A stretch of 23,613 bases of DNA from Methanobacteriota archaeon (GTDB lineage Archaea > Thermoplasmatota > Poseidoniia > Poseidoniales > Poseidoniaceae). Below, piece by piece: positions 1 through 7,467 of the stretch. The position numbers and the translations under genes were made by a program. Every line of letters starts with the position of its first letter. Positions within the stretch are counted from its first letter, which is position 1. The stretch is taken from positions 1 through 23,613 of the forward strand of contig PBUZ01000002.1 of assembly GCA_002728035.1 (NCBI GenBank), given 5' to 3'. The notes under the pieces are model-generated. The model ran no database searches and was not told the DNA's origin. It was given only the letters and a program-made list of their open reading frames with translations.

Positions 1-1031
1 CCTTCAACGCCACCGGCGAATGGCTTCCACAAGCCACCCTTGACGCCATGAAGTCCGGATTGGTTTCCATCAAAGGTCCCTTGACCACGCCCGTCGGCGG
101 CGGTATTCGCTCGCTCAACGTCGCCCTGCGACAGAAACTCGACCTCTACGCCTGTGTCCGCCCCGTGCGCTGGTACGACGGCACACCTTCACCGGTCAAG
201 GCGCCCCAAGACGTTGACATGATCATCTTCCGAGAGAATAGCGAAGACGTCTATGCGGGCATTGAATGGGAGGCCGAGAGTGATGAAGTCAAGCGCGTCA
301 TCGACTTCCTGCAAAACGAAATGGGCGTTGACAAGATTCGATTCCCCAACACCTCGGGTATCGGCATCAAGCCTGTCTCAAAGGAAGGTACGGCTCGCAT
401 CGTTCGTGCAGCCATCCAGTACGCCATCGACAACGACCAACCAAGCGTCACCTTGGTCCACAAAGGTAACATCATGAAGTTCACCGAAGGTGGTTTCCGC
501 GATTGGGGCTACACGCTCGCTCAGGAAGAATTCGGTGCAACCGAACTCGACGGCGGCCCCTGGTGCACCCTCACCAACCCGAACACCGGCAACGAGATCA
601 TCATCAAGGATGTCATCGCCGATGCCATGCTTCAGCAGATCATCACCCGACCTGCCGAATACAGCGTGCTGACCACAATGAACCTCAACGGCGACTACAT
701 TTCTGACGCTCTGGCCGCACAGGTCGGTGGCATCGGTATTGCTCCAGGTGCCAACATCAACTACGACACGGGCATTTCCATCTTTGAAGCCACCCACGGC
801 ACCGCTCCGAAGTACGCTGGACAGGACAAGGTCAACCCCGGCTCCCTCATCCTCTCCGCCGAGATGATGCTGCGCCACATGGGATGGCGAGAAGCCGCCG
901 ACCTCATCGTCAAGGGCATGGAAGGCGCCATCTCCAACAAGACGGTCACCTACGACTTTGAGCGCTTGATGGACGATGCCACGCTGCTCTCTTGCAGCGC
1001 CTTTGGCGAAGCCATGATTCAACACATGTGA
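1..1031 (+). CDS. icd: NADP-dependent isocitrate dehydrogenase (5'-truncated by window edge)
   Basis: This enzyme oxidatively decarboxylates isocitrate to 2-oxoglutarate in the TCA cycle, reducing NADP in the cytoplasm. The reading frame is open from base 3, before the first in-frame ATG at 48, so the N-terminal part (about 70 residues by comparison with the roughly 416-aa E. coli enzyme) lies upstream. Visible hallmarks, in order, are the substrate loop [20 protein letters not shown], the motif [14 protein letters not shown], the active-site stretch [30 protein letters not shown], and [17 protein letters not shown]. In E. coli numbering the last motif carries Lys344, Tyr345 and Val351, the known NADP-specificity residues, so NADP rather than NAD use is predicted. 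The protein is strikingly like the bacterial (E. coli) type along its whole visible length, which suggests acquisition from bacteria. It ends in TGA, 110 bp before the convergent solenoid-PIN gene. Identity is very certain. Confidence 0.97.
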   Translation, partial: FNATGEWLPQATLDAMKSGLVSIKGPLTTPVGGGIRSLNVALRQKLDLYACVRPVRWYDGTPSPVKAPQDVDMIIFRENSEDVYAGIEWEAESDEVKRVIDFLQNEMGVDKIRFPNTSGIGIKPVSKEGTARIVRAAIQYAIDNDQPSVTLVHKGNIMKFTEGGFRDWGYTLAQEEFGATELDGGPWCTLTNPNTGNEIIIKDVIADAMLQQIITRPAEYSVLTTMNLNGDYISDALAAQVGGIGIAPGANINYDTGISIFEATHGTAPKYAGQDKVNPGSLILSAEMMLRHMGWREAADLIVKGMEGAISNKTVTYDFERLMDDATLLSCSAFGEAMIQHM

Positions 1032-1141
1032 GCACCCCGTCTGAACGGCTGGCTTCACACCCACTCCGCATTCCTATTTGCAGCATCGTTGCAGCCAAAG
1101 GGCTCTGCGTCTGCTCAACCCGAGTTCATCGGGGAATTCGC
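1032..1141. other. Convergent intergenic spacer between icd and the solenoid-PIN gene
   Basis: A 110-bp spacer between two stop codons. No ORF with support, no clear hairpin plus T-tract, and no RNA gene was seen. Confidence 0.5.
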
Positions 1142-4100
1142 TCAATTCGATTGGTGCTTGAGCCAAGGCTTCAGCGTGCGATTGTTCTTGGTGATTGAAA
1201 AGCCGAATTTTTCCTCGATGGCTCGGTCCAACAGCGTAAAGTCGCCGTCCATCGTCGCCACCAAGACAACACGAACACCAGGGAGAGGTTGCGATGCGAG
1301 GTGCATGGCAAGACGATAGATGTCAAGGTCGGTGGCTTCAGGGTAAATCTCTCTGTCGTCAATCGTCGTTCTGTAGGTGACGCCGCGTAGTCCTTTCAAT
1401 TCGGACAAGTCCTCGAAGACATCGGCGTGCTTCACGAGGAAAGCATCCAATTCCTCCGAAGTGTCAGGAAGATCTGTCATCATTTCACTGGTTGGTGTCC
1501 ATGTGTTGAATTCAACGAGCACCTCCTCAACCATGCTCAACATCACGTCCTCATTGAGCGTCTTCTCGAGTGTGGAGGCATCGATCATGGCGCTCTGGAA
1601 GCGGGGCATCAACCGGTTGTCTTTCGCGAATTGCTTGAGTTCACTACGCACATCTTCTGGAATCATCAAGAACACCCGCTTGGCCTGAGCGTGGTGGAGA
1701 AGAATCTGATGGAAGCGGTTGCTTCCGATGATGTTGAGGTTGGTCTCGAACACCAAATTCATTCGCTGGTAGACCTTTTCCACAAGTGCATCCACGAGAA
1801 TGTTCGTGTCGACCAGCACCAACGGCGTGAGGTTGAGGTTGTGCAAAAAGCGACGCTTTGAAACTGGAATGTCGTCTTTGTACTGCGAGAACAGCGCTTG
1901 TTCGACACCGGCCAATCGGTTACGAGAGGTGGCGGTGAACTTGGTCGAGTTTTGGGCGCGCTCCAAGTACATGAGTCCTTCAAATCCGCTCTCTTCAGCA
2001 GCATTCTTCGCAACTTCGTAGATTTCATCGAGGGAGGGTGAAGAGGACTGCATGGCTTGACGGAACTGATGTTGATGTTGTGTGCGGGTGCGCCGCAAAT
2101 CTCGGTCGATGTGCGTGGAAGCCGCCATGACGCGGCCAAGGAACGGGTCCTCGGGAAGCAGGTGGGCTTTTTGGAATGGATAACTTCGGAGCACATCCAA
2201 CTCTTCTTCGTCGTAGGTGGTCTTGGTTCTCTCGATGAGGTTTCCTTCCACATCTTCTTCCGTCACCTTGGTACGAATCTGCACGTGCTTGCGAACCAAG
2301 CGAGAGGCTGCGTTGGTATCGGTCAAGGCCTTGTGACACACATGCAAATAGAGTTTGAAGCGCTCGGTAATGGCCGTCTTCAATGCAGGCACCCTCTGCA
2401 GCAAATCCACGGCTTCGGCCCACGACTTGGCATGGGCGTAATGGATCAGTGATTTCCTGTACAGGGTCACAGGGAGGGCCAATGCTGAATCGTTGTCATC
2501 GTTGTCTGCAACGCCGTCCTCGTTTGCATTTCGCTCGTTGCGCAGTTTGGCAAAGAGTTCCGCTGCACGGGTGTATTCCCGTGCAGAGTTGAGTTCGTCT
2601 CCCTTGGAAGCGAAGAGGGCAGCGCGCACCAGCGGCGCCCAAGGGGAGAGGGGGTCGTTCTGTTGATACCAAGAGACCAGATTTGGAAGTCCCAAGTCAT
2701 GTTCCATGACCAAGAAAGAGAAGGAACGAATCAGACGGAGCGGTAGCGCATCGTTTTTGAGCAATTCGTTGAGCTGCTGCGCGTCGGATGAAGAGGCCAT
2801 ACCGATGTTATAGGCTCGCAGGTGGCCGTTCATGGTCAAGGTCAGCAACATCACGCTAAACAGACGGTGTTCGATCAGCGAGAGATTCAATTCCTCAAGG
2901 CTTGCGCCCATGTTTCGGATGTGGGTCGGGTTGACAACGCCGTCACCCTCCAACGCCCGACTGATAGGAGAAAACGCCTTCAGTGCAGTTGGCGTTAACA
3001 CTTCAGCAACCTCGGGCGTTTCTTTGTAGATTCCTTCCATCAACAACAACAGGTGTTCGGCCATCGGCGACAATTCATCTGGAACTGTTGCACCATGGAT
3101 GGCTTGCAGGGCTTGTTGCCGACAGCTGAAGATGGTTGGCCGAAGATCAGCGTCAAGGGATGCAGGAGCGAGATGACTGACCAGAAGGGCCGCGTATGGG
3201 TTGGACAAGGCGAGCATCGAATCCGTGCGAAATAGGTGTGAAAGGCGTTCGATATCAAGCGTCTGAAGCAACAAAGAGAGCACGGTGGATTTTGATTCAT
3301 CCCACAACATGCCGCGTTCATCGCACATCCGTTGAGCGGCACGAAGACGCAAGTCAAGGGCCAGGTCGTGAGTGGTCAACACGTGATGGAGCGCTTGCTC
3401 GTTGATGTCACCCATGAACTTCATCACCCATGCATTGGCTCGCTCATCGTCCATGCTGATGACCAGGGGAAGGAGTTCAGCAACATCCGATGAAGCGTCG
3501 AGACGCAGACTGTTGAGCACGTCCATGGCTTCCTCCTGTTGCTTTTCTCGCAACAAGGCCTTCAGTCGCCACCAGGTCAAGCGGTCTTTTCCTTCGTGAA
3601 TAGAAGCCGCCTCAAGAAGAGAAAGAGCGTTTTCCAATTCTTCGGAGGTGCAGGCTTCTGCCTCGGCAGGTGCATGTTGCCAGGCCAGCGTTTGTCGAGC
3701 GCGGTTCAGGCTGTTCTCGGCCTTGAGGTTCAATAACGTGGACCAATCCTCCACCTTTCCTGAGCGAAGGGCATCCAAACTCTCCAAGGCCGCTGCGAGG
3801 TCTGCGTCTGCCTTTTTGCACGCCTTAAGGATCGCAGAGGGTGCCTCGGTTTGGTTGTGAAGGTGAAGCAGGTAGGTGATGAAAGCCATGTTGCCATCAA
3901 GCGTCTCGAGGACCCCGTCGGTGGCAACTTGTCGGTTTCCTGAGAGTTGATGCGTCACTTTTTGCAAAGCGACCTTGATGTCGGGGTCATCAACGCCTGC
4001 GGAACCCAATTTCAACACGGTGACGAGGTCTTTTCGCTGCCGAGGGTCAACCCAAAAAAAGTCCGTTCCCATGGTGGATTTCTTTGCCGTTGCCTTGGCG

Positions 4101-4606
4101 ATCTTCGCCTTTGGAAACGCGAGGAATTGACCCAAGAGCGGCGTTTTTTCACCAACGAGATGCCACACTGGGTGAACCCCGTTGGTCATGCATTCCTCAC
4201 GCAACGCCGTTTCGTTCAGGTTCCACGCCTCATCCCAGTTTTCAGCGTCCATCTGCTTGTGAATGAGGAGGGTTGCCAACCGGTACGCAGCGTTGTAAGG
4301 GGCATCGTCGATGATGGCCTGTGGTTTGTGGAGCCACGACATGTGAGGAGGTCCAGTTTGTCGGCCGCTGCGGCGCATACGGCCTCGGTGTCGCGGCATG
4401 GCTGGACGACGCGAGGTTGCGTCATCGTCGTCATCGTCTGCTGCAGGCGCCTCTTGTTCATGAGCGGCGACGATGAGAATGGCTTGAAGCGGCCGTTCGA
4501 GCATTTTCCAAGAGGATTCACGGCTCATGATGGAAACGCGTACAGTGCCCGACTTGGGCTTCGAGAACGCTGCATTGAGGCAGGTCTCCATGTACGATTC
4601 GTCCAA
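1142..4606 (-). CDS. Large alpha-solenoid (TPR-like) protein with C-terminal PIN nuclease domain
   Basis: The product is about 1,154 aa. The N-terminus holds an Asp run (residues 57-62) followed by an Arg-rich patch. Residues ~100-900 are almost wholly helical with degenerate TPR-like hairpins, for example around 'SAREYTRAAELFAKLRNER' and 'AKSWAEAVDLLQRVPALK'. The C-terminal ~235 residues form a PIN fold: 'VLVDTNILVDAL' (Asp933), 'PEDVRSELKQF' (Glu989), 'EATDLDIYRLAMHLAS' (Asp1093, Asp1095) and 'ATMDGDFTLLDRA' (Asp1120, Asp1122). All the acidic metal-binding positions of an active PIN RNase appear present, with an unusually long acidic helical insert between Glu989 and Asp1093. The solenoid probably binds protein or RNA partners and the PIN domain probably cleaves RNA; both are inferences. 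Start choice: TTG at 4606 has a GAGGGG site 8 nt upstream; ATGs at 4591 and 4528 are alternatives. The gene stands alone between convergent icd and a divergent membrane protein, with no antitoxin-like neighbour. Confidence 0.85.
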   Translation of the reverse strand: MDESYMETCLNAAFSKPKSGTVRVSIMSRESSWKMLERPLQAILIVAAHEQEAPAADDDDDDATSRRPAMPRHRGRMRRSGRQTGPPHMSWLHKPQAIIDDAPYNAAYRLATLLIHKQMDAENWDEAWNLNETALREECMTNGVHPVWHLVGEKTPLLGQFLAFPKAKIAKATAKKSTMGTDFFWVDPRQRKDLVTVLKLGSAGVDDPDIKVALQKVTHQLSGNRQVATDGVLETLDGNMAFITYLLHLHNQTEAPSAILKACKKADADLAAALESLDALRSGKVEDWSTLLNLKAENSLNRARQTLAWQHAPAEAEACTSEELENALSLLEAASIHEGKDRLTWWRLKALLREKQQEEAMDVLNSLRLDASSDVAELLPLVISMDDERANAWVMKFMGDINEQALHHVLTTHDLALDLRLRAAQRMCDERGMLWDESKSTVLSLLLQTLDIERLSHLFRTDSMLALSNPYAALLVSHLAPASLDADLRPTIFSCRQQALQAIHGATVPDELSPMAEHLLLLMEGIYKETPEVAEVLTPTALKAFSPISRALEGDGVVNPTHIRNMGASLEELNLSLIEHRLFSVMLLTLTMNGHLRAYNIGMASSSDAQQLNELLKNDALPLRLIRSFSFLVMEHDLGLPNLVSWYQQNDPLSPWAPLVRAALFASKGDELNSAREYTRAAELFAKLRNERNANEDGVADNDDNDSALALPVTLYRKSLIHYAHAKSWAEAVDLLQRVPALKTAITERFKLYLHVCHKALTDTNAASRLVRKHVQIRTKVTEEDVEGNLIERTKTTYDEEELDVLRSYPFQKAHLLPEDPFLGRVMAASTHIDRDLRRTRTQHQHQFRQAMQSSSPSLDEIYEVAKNAAEESGFEGLMYLERAQNSTKFTATSRNRLAGVEQALFSQYKDDIPVSKRRFLHNLNLTPLVLVDTNILVDALVEKVYQRMNLVFETNLNIIGSNRFHQILLHHAQAKRVFLMIPEDVRSELKQFAKDNRLMPRFQSAMIDASTLEKTLNEDVMLSMVEEVLVEFNTWTPTSEMMTDLPDTSEELDAFLVKHADVFEDLSELKGLRGVTYRTTIDDREIYPEATDLDIYRLAMHLASQPLPGVRVVLVATMDGDFTLLDRAIEEKFGFSITKNNRTLKPWLKHQSN

Positions 4607-4640
4607 CGCTTCATCCCCTCATTTCTCCCCACGGCAAGAG

Positions 4641-4649
4641 CCCTTTCAA
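4641..4649 (-). promoter_or_regulatory. Candidate archaeal core promoter (TTGAAAGGG) for the solenoid-PIN gene
   Basis: On the minus strand TTGAAAGGG runs from 4649 to 4641. It matches the TTSAAA element seen at -29 before several other genes here. Initiation about 29 nt downstream would fall near 4620, giving a short leader (about 14 nt) before the TTG at 4606. The decamer TTGAAAGGGC also precedes the DUF2203 gene (12784 to 12775), which supports it as a promoter element. Confidence 0.4.
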
Positions 4650-4734
4650 TCCACCGATGGGCTGTTCTGGGGATTTCCAAGGCTCAACGCATACTTCCTT
4701 GAACCAAAGCCTTCTCCGATGGGCTGGGTCTCAC

Positions 4735-5205
4735 ATGGACATCGTTCCCACCGTTGCGCTGCTTCTCCATCCCGTCTTGGCCTCAGGATTGGTGGTATGG
4801 GTTTGGTGGCAATACGCTTGGCGAAAGAAATCCTACGAACTCAAAGGCGAGGAACGGGCCATGTACCTTGCTCGCCACGAAAGGAACGGTGAACGGCTCC
4901 TTTGGGCTGCAGGGGCGGTCATCCTCATCGCGTTTGCGGGACGAGCTGTCAACGGATGGTACGTTGACGGCGATCCTTGGTCAGCCATGGTGCCCCAATC
5001 GCTTCACGGCTTCATGGGACCGGTCGGCTTTGGATTGATGGTGTTCATGACGCGATTGGGCAAACAGGCACGGTCGCAACGCGAGGCAGGAGAATCCTTC
5101 GCGGTCGCCAAACTCAAGCATGGACGTGCCGCTGACCTGATCATCTACCTCGTGTTCATTCACGCCTTCTTGGGCTTCATCTACACCTTTGACGTGCTCA
5201 TGTGA
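4735..5205 (+). CDS. Four-helix integral membrane protein, DUF4079/cytochrome b561-like
   Basis: This is a 156-aa protein with four predicted membrane helices: residues ~4-28 (start of 'VALLLHPVLASGLVVWVWW'), ~55-75 ('LLWAAGAVILIAFAGRAV'), ~90-110 ('SLHGFMGPVGFGLMVFM') and ~130-152 ('LIIYLVFIHAFLGFIYTF'). Histidines lie in or at the ends of helices 1, 3 and 4 (LLHP, SLHG, FIHA), an arrangement reminiscent of small b-type haem membrane proteins and of the DUF4079 family; I cannot confirm either from sequence alone. The ATG at 4735 opens directly into helix 1; an in-frame ATG at 4657 would add 26 residues of non-membrane sequence and is less likely. The gene is divergent from the solenoid-PIN gene and convergent with the purine permease. 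The role is unknown; membrane electron transfer is only a guess. Confidence 0.75.
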   Translation: MDIVPTVALLLHPVLASGLVVWVWWQYAWRKKSYELKGEERAMYLARHERNGERLLWAAGAVILIAFAGRAVNGWYVDGDPWSAMVPQSLHGFMGPVGFGLMVFMTRLGKQARSQREAGESFAVAKLKHGRAADLIIYLVFIHAFLGFIYTFDVLM

Positions 5206-5230
5206 GCCAGCCTCCGGCCTTGCGGATTAC

Positions 5231-5246
5231 GCCCTTCTCAAGAAGG
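5231..5246. terminator. Short inverted repeat between convergent genes
   Basis: CCTTCT-CA-AGAAGG forms a 6-bp stem in the 60-bp gap between the convergent membrane-protein and permease genes. The position would suit a bidirectional transcription end, but no T-tract follows and the loop is very small, so support is weak. Confidence 0.2.
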
Positions 5247-5265
5247 TTCAACCGTAGTTCGCTGT

Positions 5266-6720
5266 TCAACCAAAGATGGTGCTGAACAACCAACCGAAGG
5301 TCGATTGGTCACCTGGACCAAGGTAGAACATTAGCATGAAGACGGCGATACCGTACATGATGGGGCCTGGTTCATCGGCCTTACCCATGCCCAACTTGAT
5401 GGCGACATACGAGATGACACCCCAAGCGATACCGTCAGCAATGGAGTAGGTGAACGGCATCAAGACCATGGTCAAGAACGCTGGCAACATCATTTCCTTG
5501 TCATCCCAATCGATTTCGGTGGCTTGCTTCATCATGGTCGCACCAACGATCACCAAAGCGCAGGCAGCGGCGAAGGTTGGGATGGCCTGGAAGATGCCAG
5601 AGAGGAACAAACCAGACAACATCAGTACACCAACAACAACCGCCGTCAATCCGGTCTTTCCACCTTCTTCCACACCTGCAGCGGATTCGATGTAGGTGGT
5701 GGTCGTGCTCGTTCCACAAACGGCACCGGCGATGGTGGCTGCTGCGTCGGACATGAAGGCCTCGTCAGAGTTCTGGAGTTCATCGTCCTCGTTGACGTAA
5801 CCTGCTTGGCGGCCCACGGAGTAGAGGGTTCCAGCGGTGTCAAAGATGTCAACGAACAGGAAGGCGATCATGACCAGCATGAAGTCGGCCAAATTGTTGC
5901 TGATATCGCCAAAGGCACCGAAAGCGGCCCCAAGGGATTCTTCAGGCATGCCAACGAATCCAAAGATTTCTTCTGGCCAAGATGCTTCTGAAGATGCCCA
6001 ACCTGCGCCGCCAGCGGCGAAGTCGTTGTAGGGGTCGTAGGCACCAACGATCCATCCGTAGAGGGATGCGCCAAGAATACCGTAGATGATCGCGCCTTTC
6101 ACACCGCGAGCCATCATGATGGCAATGGCAAGAAGTGCCACCATCGAAATGATGGCGCCGTGCTGATAGATGGCGTACTGACCGGAACCAAAGGCTTCCG
6201 TGGTAGCAAGGTTGACGAGGGTGGCCCCGTCATCTTGAATCCAGCCCATCTCTCGAAGACCGATGATGGCAAGGAACATACCGATACCAGCGCCCGTTGC
6301 AATCTTCAAATCCTTGGGGATCGCGTTAATCATCTGTGTACGCCATCCAACCTGAGGAAGGGAGATGATGAGGAAGATGACACCTTCAACCAACACAGCG
6401 GCCAAAGCGATCTTCCAATCGATGCCCATGCCGAGCACCACGGCGAAGGTGAAGTAGGCGTTGAGCCCCATGCCTGGCGCCAGTGCGAACGGGAGGTTTG
6501 CCCACAACCCCATGACGATACAACCGACGAAGGCGGCGATTGCAGTCGCAAACAGTGCGTCGTCGAACGGTATGCCGCCGACGCTCAGCATTGCTGGGTT
6601 CACAATCAGAATGTACGCCATCGTCAGGAAGGTCGTCAATCCAGCTCGTAATTCGCCATTTAAGGTGGCACCTCGTTCTTCAAACTTGAAGTAATTTCCA
6701 ATATCTTGCTCAAATCCCAT
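5266..6720 (-). CDS. azgA: NCS2-family purine (adenine/guanine/hypoxanthine) permease, AzgA type
   Basis: This is a multi-pass (about 12-14 helix) proton-coupled nucleobase importer of about 484 aa, the usual AzgA/COG2252 length. Family signatures are 'FLTMAYILIVNPAML' near residue 31, 'ALAPGMGLNAYF' near residue 79, and 'GTSTTTTYIESAAGVEEGG' in the second half, which is the substrate-site region of the family. Two in-frame ATGs lie at 6726 and 6720. The AGGAG at 6733-6729 sits only 2 nt before the first but 8 nt before the second, so 6720 is the better start. The gene has its own A/T-rich promoter and short leader although apt lies just upstream on the same strand. Pairing with apt fits adenine uptake followed by conversion to AMP. 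Substrate preference among adenine, guanine and hypoxanthine cannot be read from sequence. Confidence 0.93.
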   Translation of the reverse strand: MGFEQDIGNYFKFEERGATLNGELRAGLTTFLTMAYILIVNPAMLSVGGIPFDDALFATAIAAFVGCIVMGLWANLPFALAPGMGLNAYFTFAVVLGMGIDWKIALAAVLVEGVIFLIISLPQVGWRTQMINAIPKDLKIATGAGIGMFLAIIGLREMGWIQDDGATLVNLATTEAFGSGQYAIYQHGAIISMVALLAIAIMMARGVKGAIIYGILGASLYGWIVGAYDPYNDFAAGGAGWASSEASWPEEIFGFVGMPEESLGAAFGAFGDISNNLADFMLVMIAFLFVDIFDTAGTLYSVGRQAGYVNEDDELQNSDEAFMSDAAATIAGAVCGTSTTTTYIESAAGVEEGGKTGLTAVVVGVLMLSGLFLSGIFQAIPTFAAACALVIVGATMMKQATEIDWDDKEMMLPAFLTMVLMPFTYSIADGIAWGVISYVAIKLGMGKADEPGPIMYGIAVFMLMFYLGPGDQSTFGWLFSTIFG

Positions 6721-6728
6721 GTTCATTT

Positions 6729-6733
6729 CTCCT
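6729..6733 (-). promoter_or_regulatory. Shine-Dalgarno site AGGAG deciding the azgA start
   Basis: On the minus strand AGGAG is followed by AA-ATG-AAC-ATG. Spacing is 2 nt to the ATG at 6726 and 8 nt to the ATG at 6720. The latter is a normal ribosome-binding distance and favours the second Met. Confidence 0.6.
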
Positions 6734-6764
6734 ATAGGGTTGTAACACCTTAGTCATAGAGGGG

Positions 6765-6773
6765 TTAATATAA
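6765..6773 (-). promoter_or_regulatory. TATA box (TTATATTAA) for azgA
   Basis: TTATATTAA on the minus strand is among the most A/T-rich stretches in the window and a good archaeal TATA box. Initiation about 29 nt downstream, near 6744, gives a leader of about 24 nt that contains the AGGAG site. This is a leadered promoter, unlike the apparently leaderless ones elsewhere in the window. Confidence 0.6.
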
Positions 6774-6783
6774 TTCGGGTGCC

Positions 6784-6808
6784 AAAAAGGCCCCTATCGT
6801 ATCAAAAA
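6784..6808 (-). terminator. T-tract terminator after apt
   Basis: Immediately after the apt stop, the minus strand carries two T5 tracts (6808-6804 and 6788-6784) with the shared context CCTTTTTG. Archaeal transcription commonly ends at such T-runs. They separate apt from the azgA promoter, so the two genes may be separately transcribed units. Confidence 0.45.
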
Positions 6809-6829
6809 GGCTGTTTTCGAGCCGAGCCA

Positions 6830-7345
6830 TCAATCGTCGTAGGCGACCAACGCGTGAACGGGTGCCTTGACAACATCGCGCCCGTTGAGGAAGGTGAGGT
6901 CGATGACCACGCCACAACCAACCACCTCAGCGCCAACCGAAGTACACAATTCAACGGAAGCCGCCAGCGTCCCACCCGTTGCGAGCAAATCATCCAAGAT
7001 CGCCACACGCTGGCCCGACTCAAGAGCGTCGGATTGGATTTCAATGGTATCCGTGCCGTATTCAAGGTCGTAGGTAAGTGCGTGAGTGTCTCCTGGAAGT
7101 TTTCCCGCTTTTCGTATCATCATCATGGGCAACCCCATGCGTTGTGCAAGCGGTACTGCGAACAGGAATCCACGACTTTCGATGCCTGCGATGACTTCAG
7201 GTTTCCATTCACGCAATTGGTCTTCAAGAAGGTCAAGACAATGTTCCATCGCTTCAGGAGACCGTAGCAAGGTGGCAATATCGTAGAAGAGGATGCCTTC
7301 GATGGGGAAATCGGGGATGCCTCGGATGTGGTCTTTGAGGTTCAT
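6830..7345 (-). CDS. apt: Adenine phosphoribosyltransferase
   Basis: Apt condenses adenine with PRPP to give AMP and pyrophosphate in the cytoplasm. The 171-aa length is normal for the family. It opens with the typical 'IRGIPDFPIEGILFYDI' (residues 8-23), then 'IAGIESRGFLFAVPLA', 'RKAGKLPG' and the PRPP-binding loop 'VAILDDLLATGGT' (residues 114-126). The two consecutive Asp residues of the PRPP motif and the TGGT turn are intact. The ATG at 7345 is the only sensible start, and TTCATGAAC lies 30 nt upstream as a possible leaderless promoter. The AzgA-type permease follows on the same strand, making a compact adenine-salvage locus. Confidence 0.95.
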   Translation of the reverse strand: MNLKDHIRGIPDFPIEGILFYDIATLLRSPEAMEHCLDLLEDQLREWKPEVIAGIESRGFLFAVPLAQRMGLPMMMIRKAGKLPGDTHALTYDLEYGTDTIEIQSDALESGQRVAILDDLLATGGTLAASVELCTSVGAEVVGCGVVIDLTFLNGRDVVKAPVHALVAYDD

Positions 7346-7366
7346 GTCCCATCAAATCACTGTACG

Positions 7367-7375
7367 GTTCATGAA
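7367..7375 (-). promoter_or_regulatory. Weak candidate core promoter (TTCATGAAC) for apt
   Basis: TTCATGAAC begins 30 nt before the apt ATG on the minus strand, at the same distance as the clearer TTCAAA-type elements of neighbouring leading genes. The match to an A/T-rich box is poor, so this rests mainly on position. Confidence 0.25.
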
Positions 7376-7438
7376 GGTGCCTCAGCCGACACTGCGGTTG
7401 TTCAAGCCACATCTGGTGTTCCGAAGAAAGACGCCCGT

Positions 7439-7447
7439 TCAAATACA
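7439..7447 (+). promoter_or_regulatory. Leaderless-type core promoter TTCAAATAC for the MMPL gene
   Basis: TTCAAATAC begins 29 nt before the ATG at 7468. The identical nonamer begins 30 nt before the ATG of the giant propeller gene. The distance matches an archaeal TATA box acting on a start site at the A of ATG. A run of eight T lies between box and ATG. No Shine-Dalgarno site precedes the gene. Confidence 0.6.
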
Positions 7448-7467
7448 GCTTTTTTTTCGCTCGCACT

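Noticed and set aside
378..1064. 228-codon open frame on the minus strand across icd
   Set aside because: It lies wholly antisense to a certain gene, has low-complexity Val/Asp/Gly composition and no start signals; it is a shadow of GC-rich codon usage.
1142..4606. VapBC-type toxin-antitoxin system
   Set aside because: The PIN domain is at the end of a giant solenoid protein and no small antitoxin gene lies beside it.
3947..4702. 251-codon plus-strand frame opposite the solenoid-PIN gene
   Set aside because: It is antisense to a continuous protein-like frame, has an Arg/Cys/His-rich implausible product, and no promoter or family match.
7449..7456. T8 run upstream of the MMPL gene as a terminator
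   Set aside because: No plus-strand gene ends just upstream, and the run lies between the promoter box and the ATG; it is more likely part of the promoter spacer.
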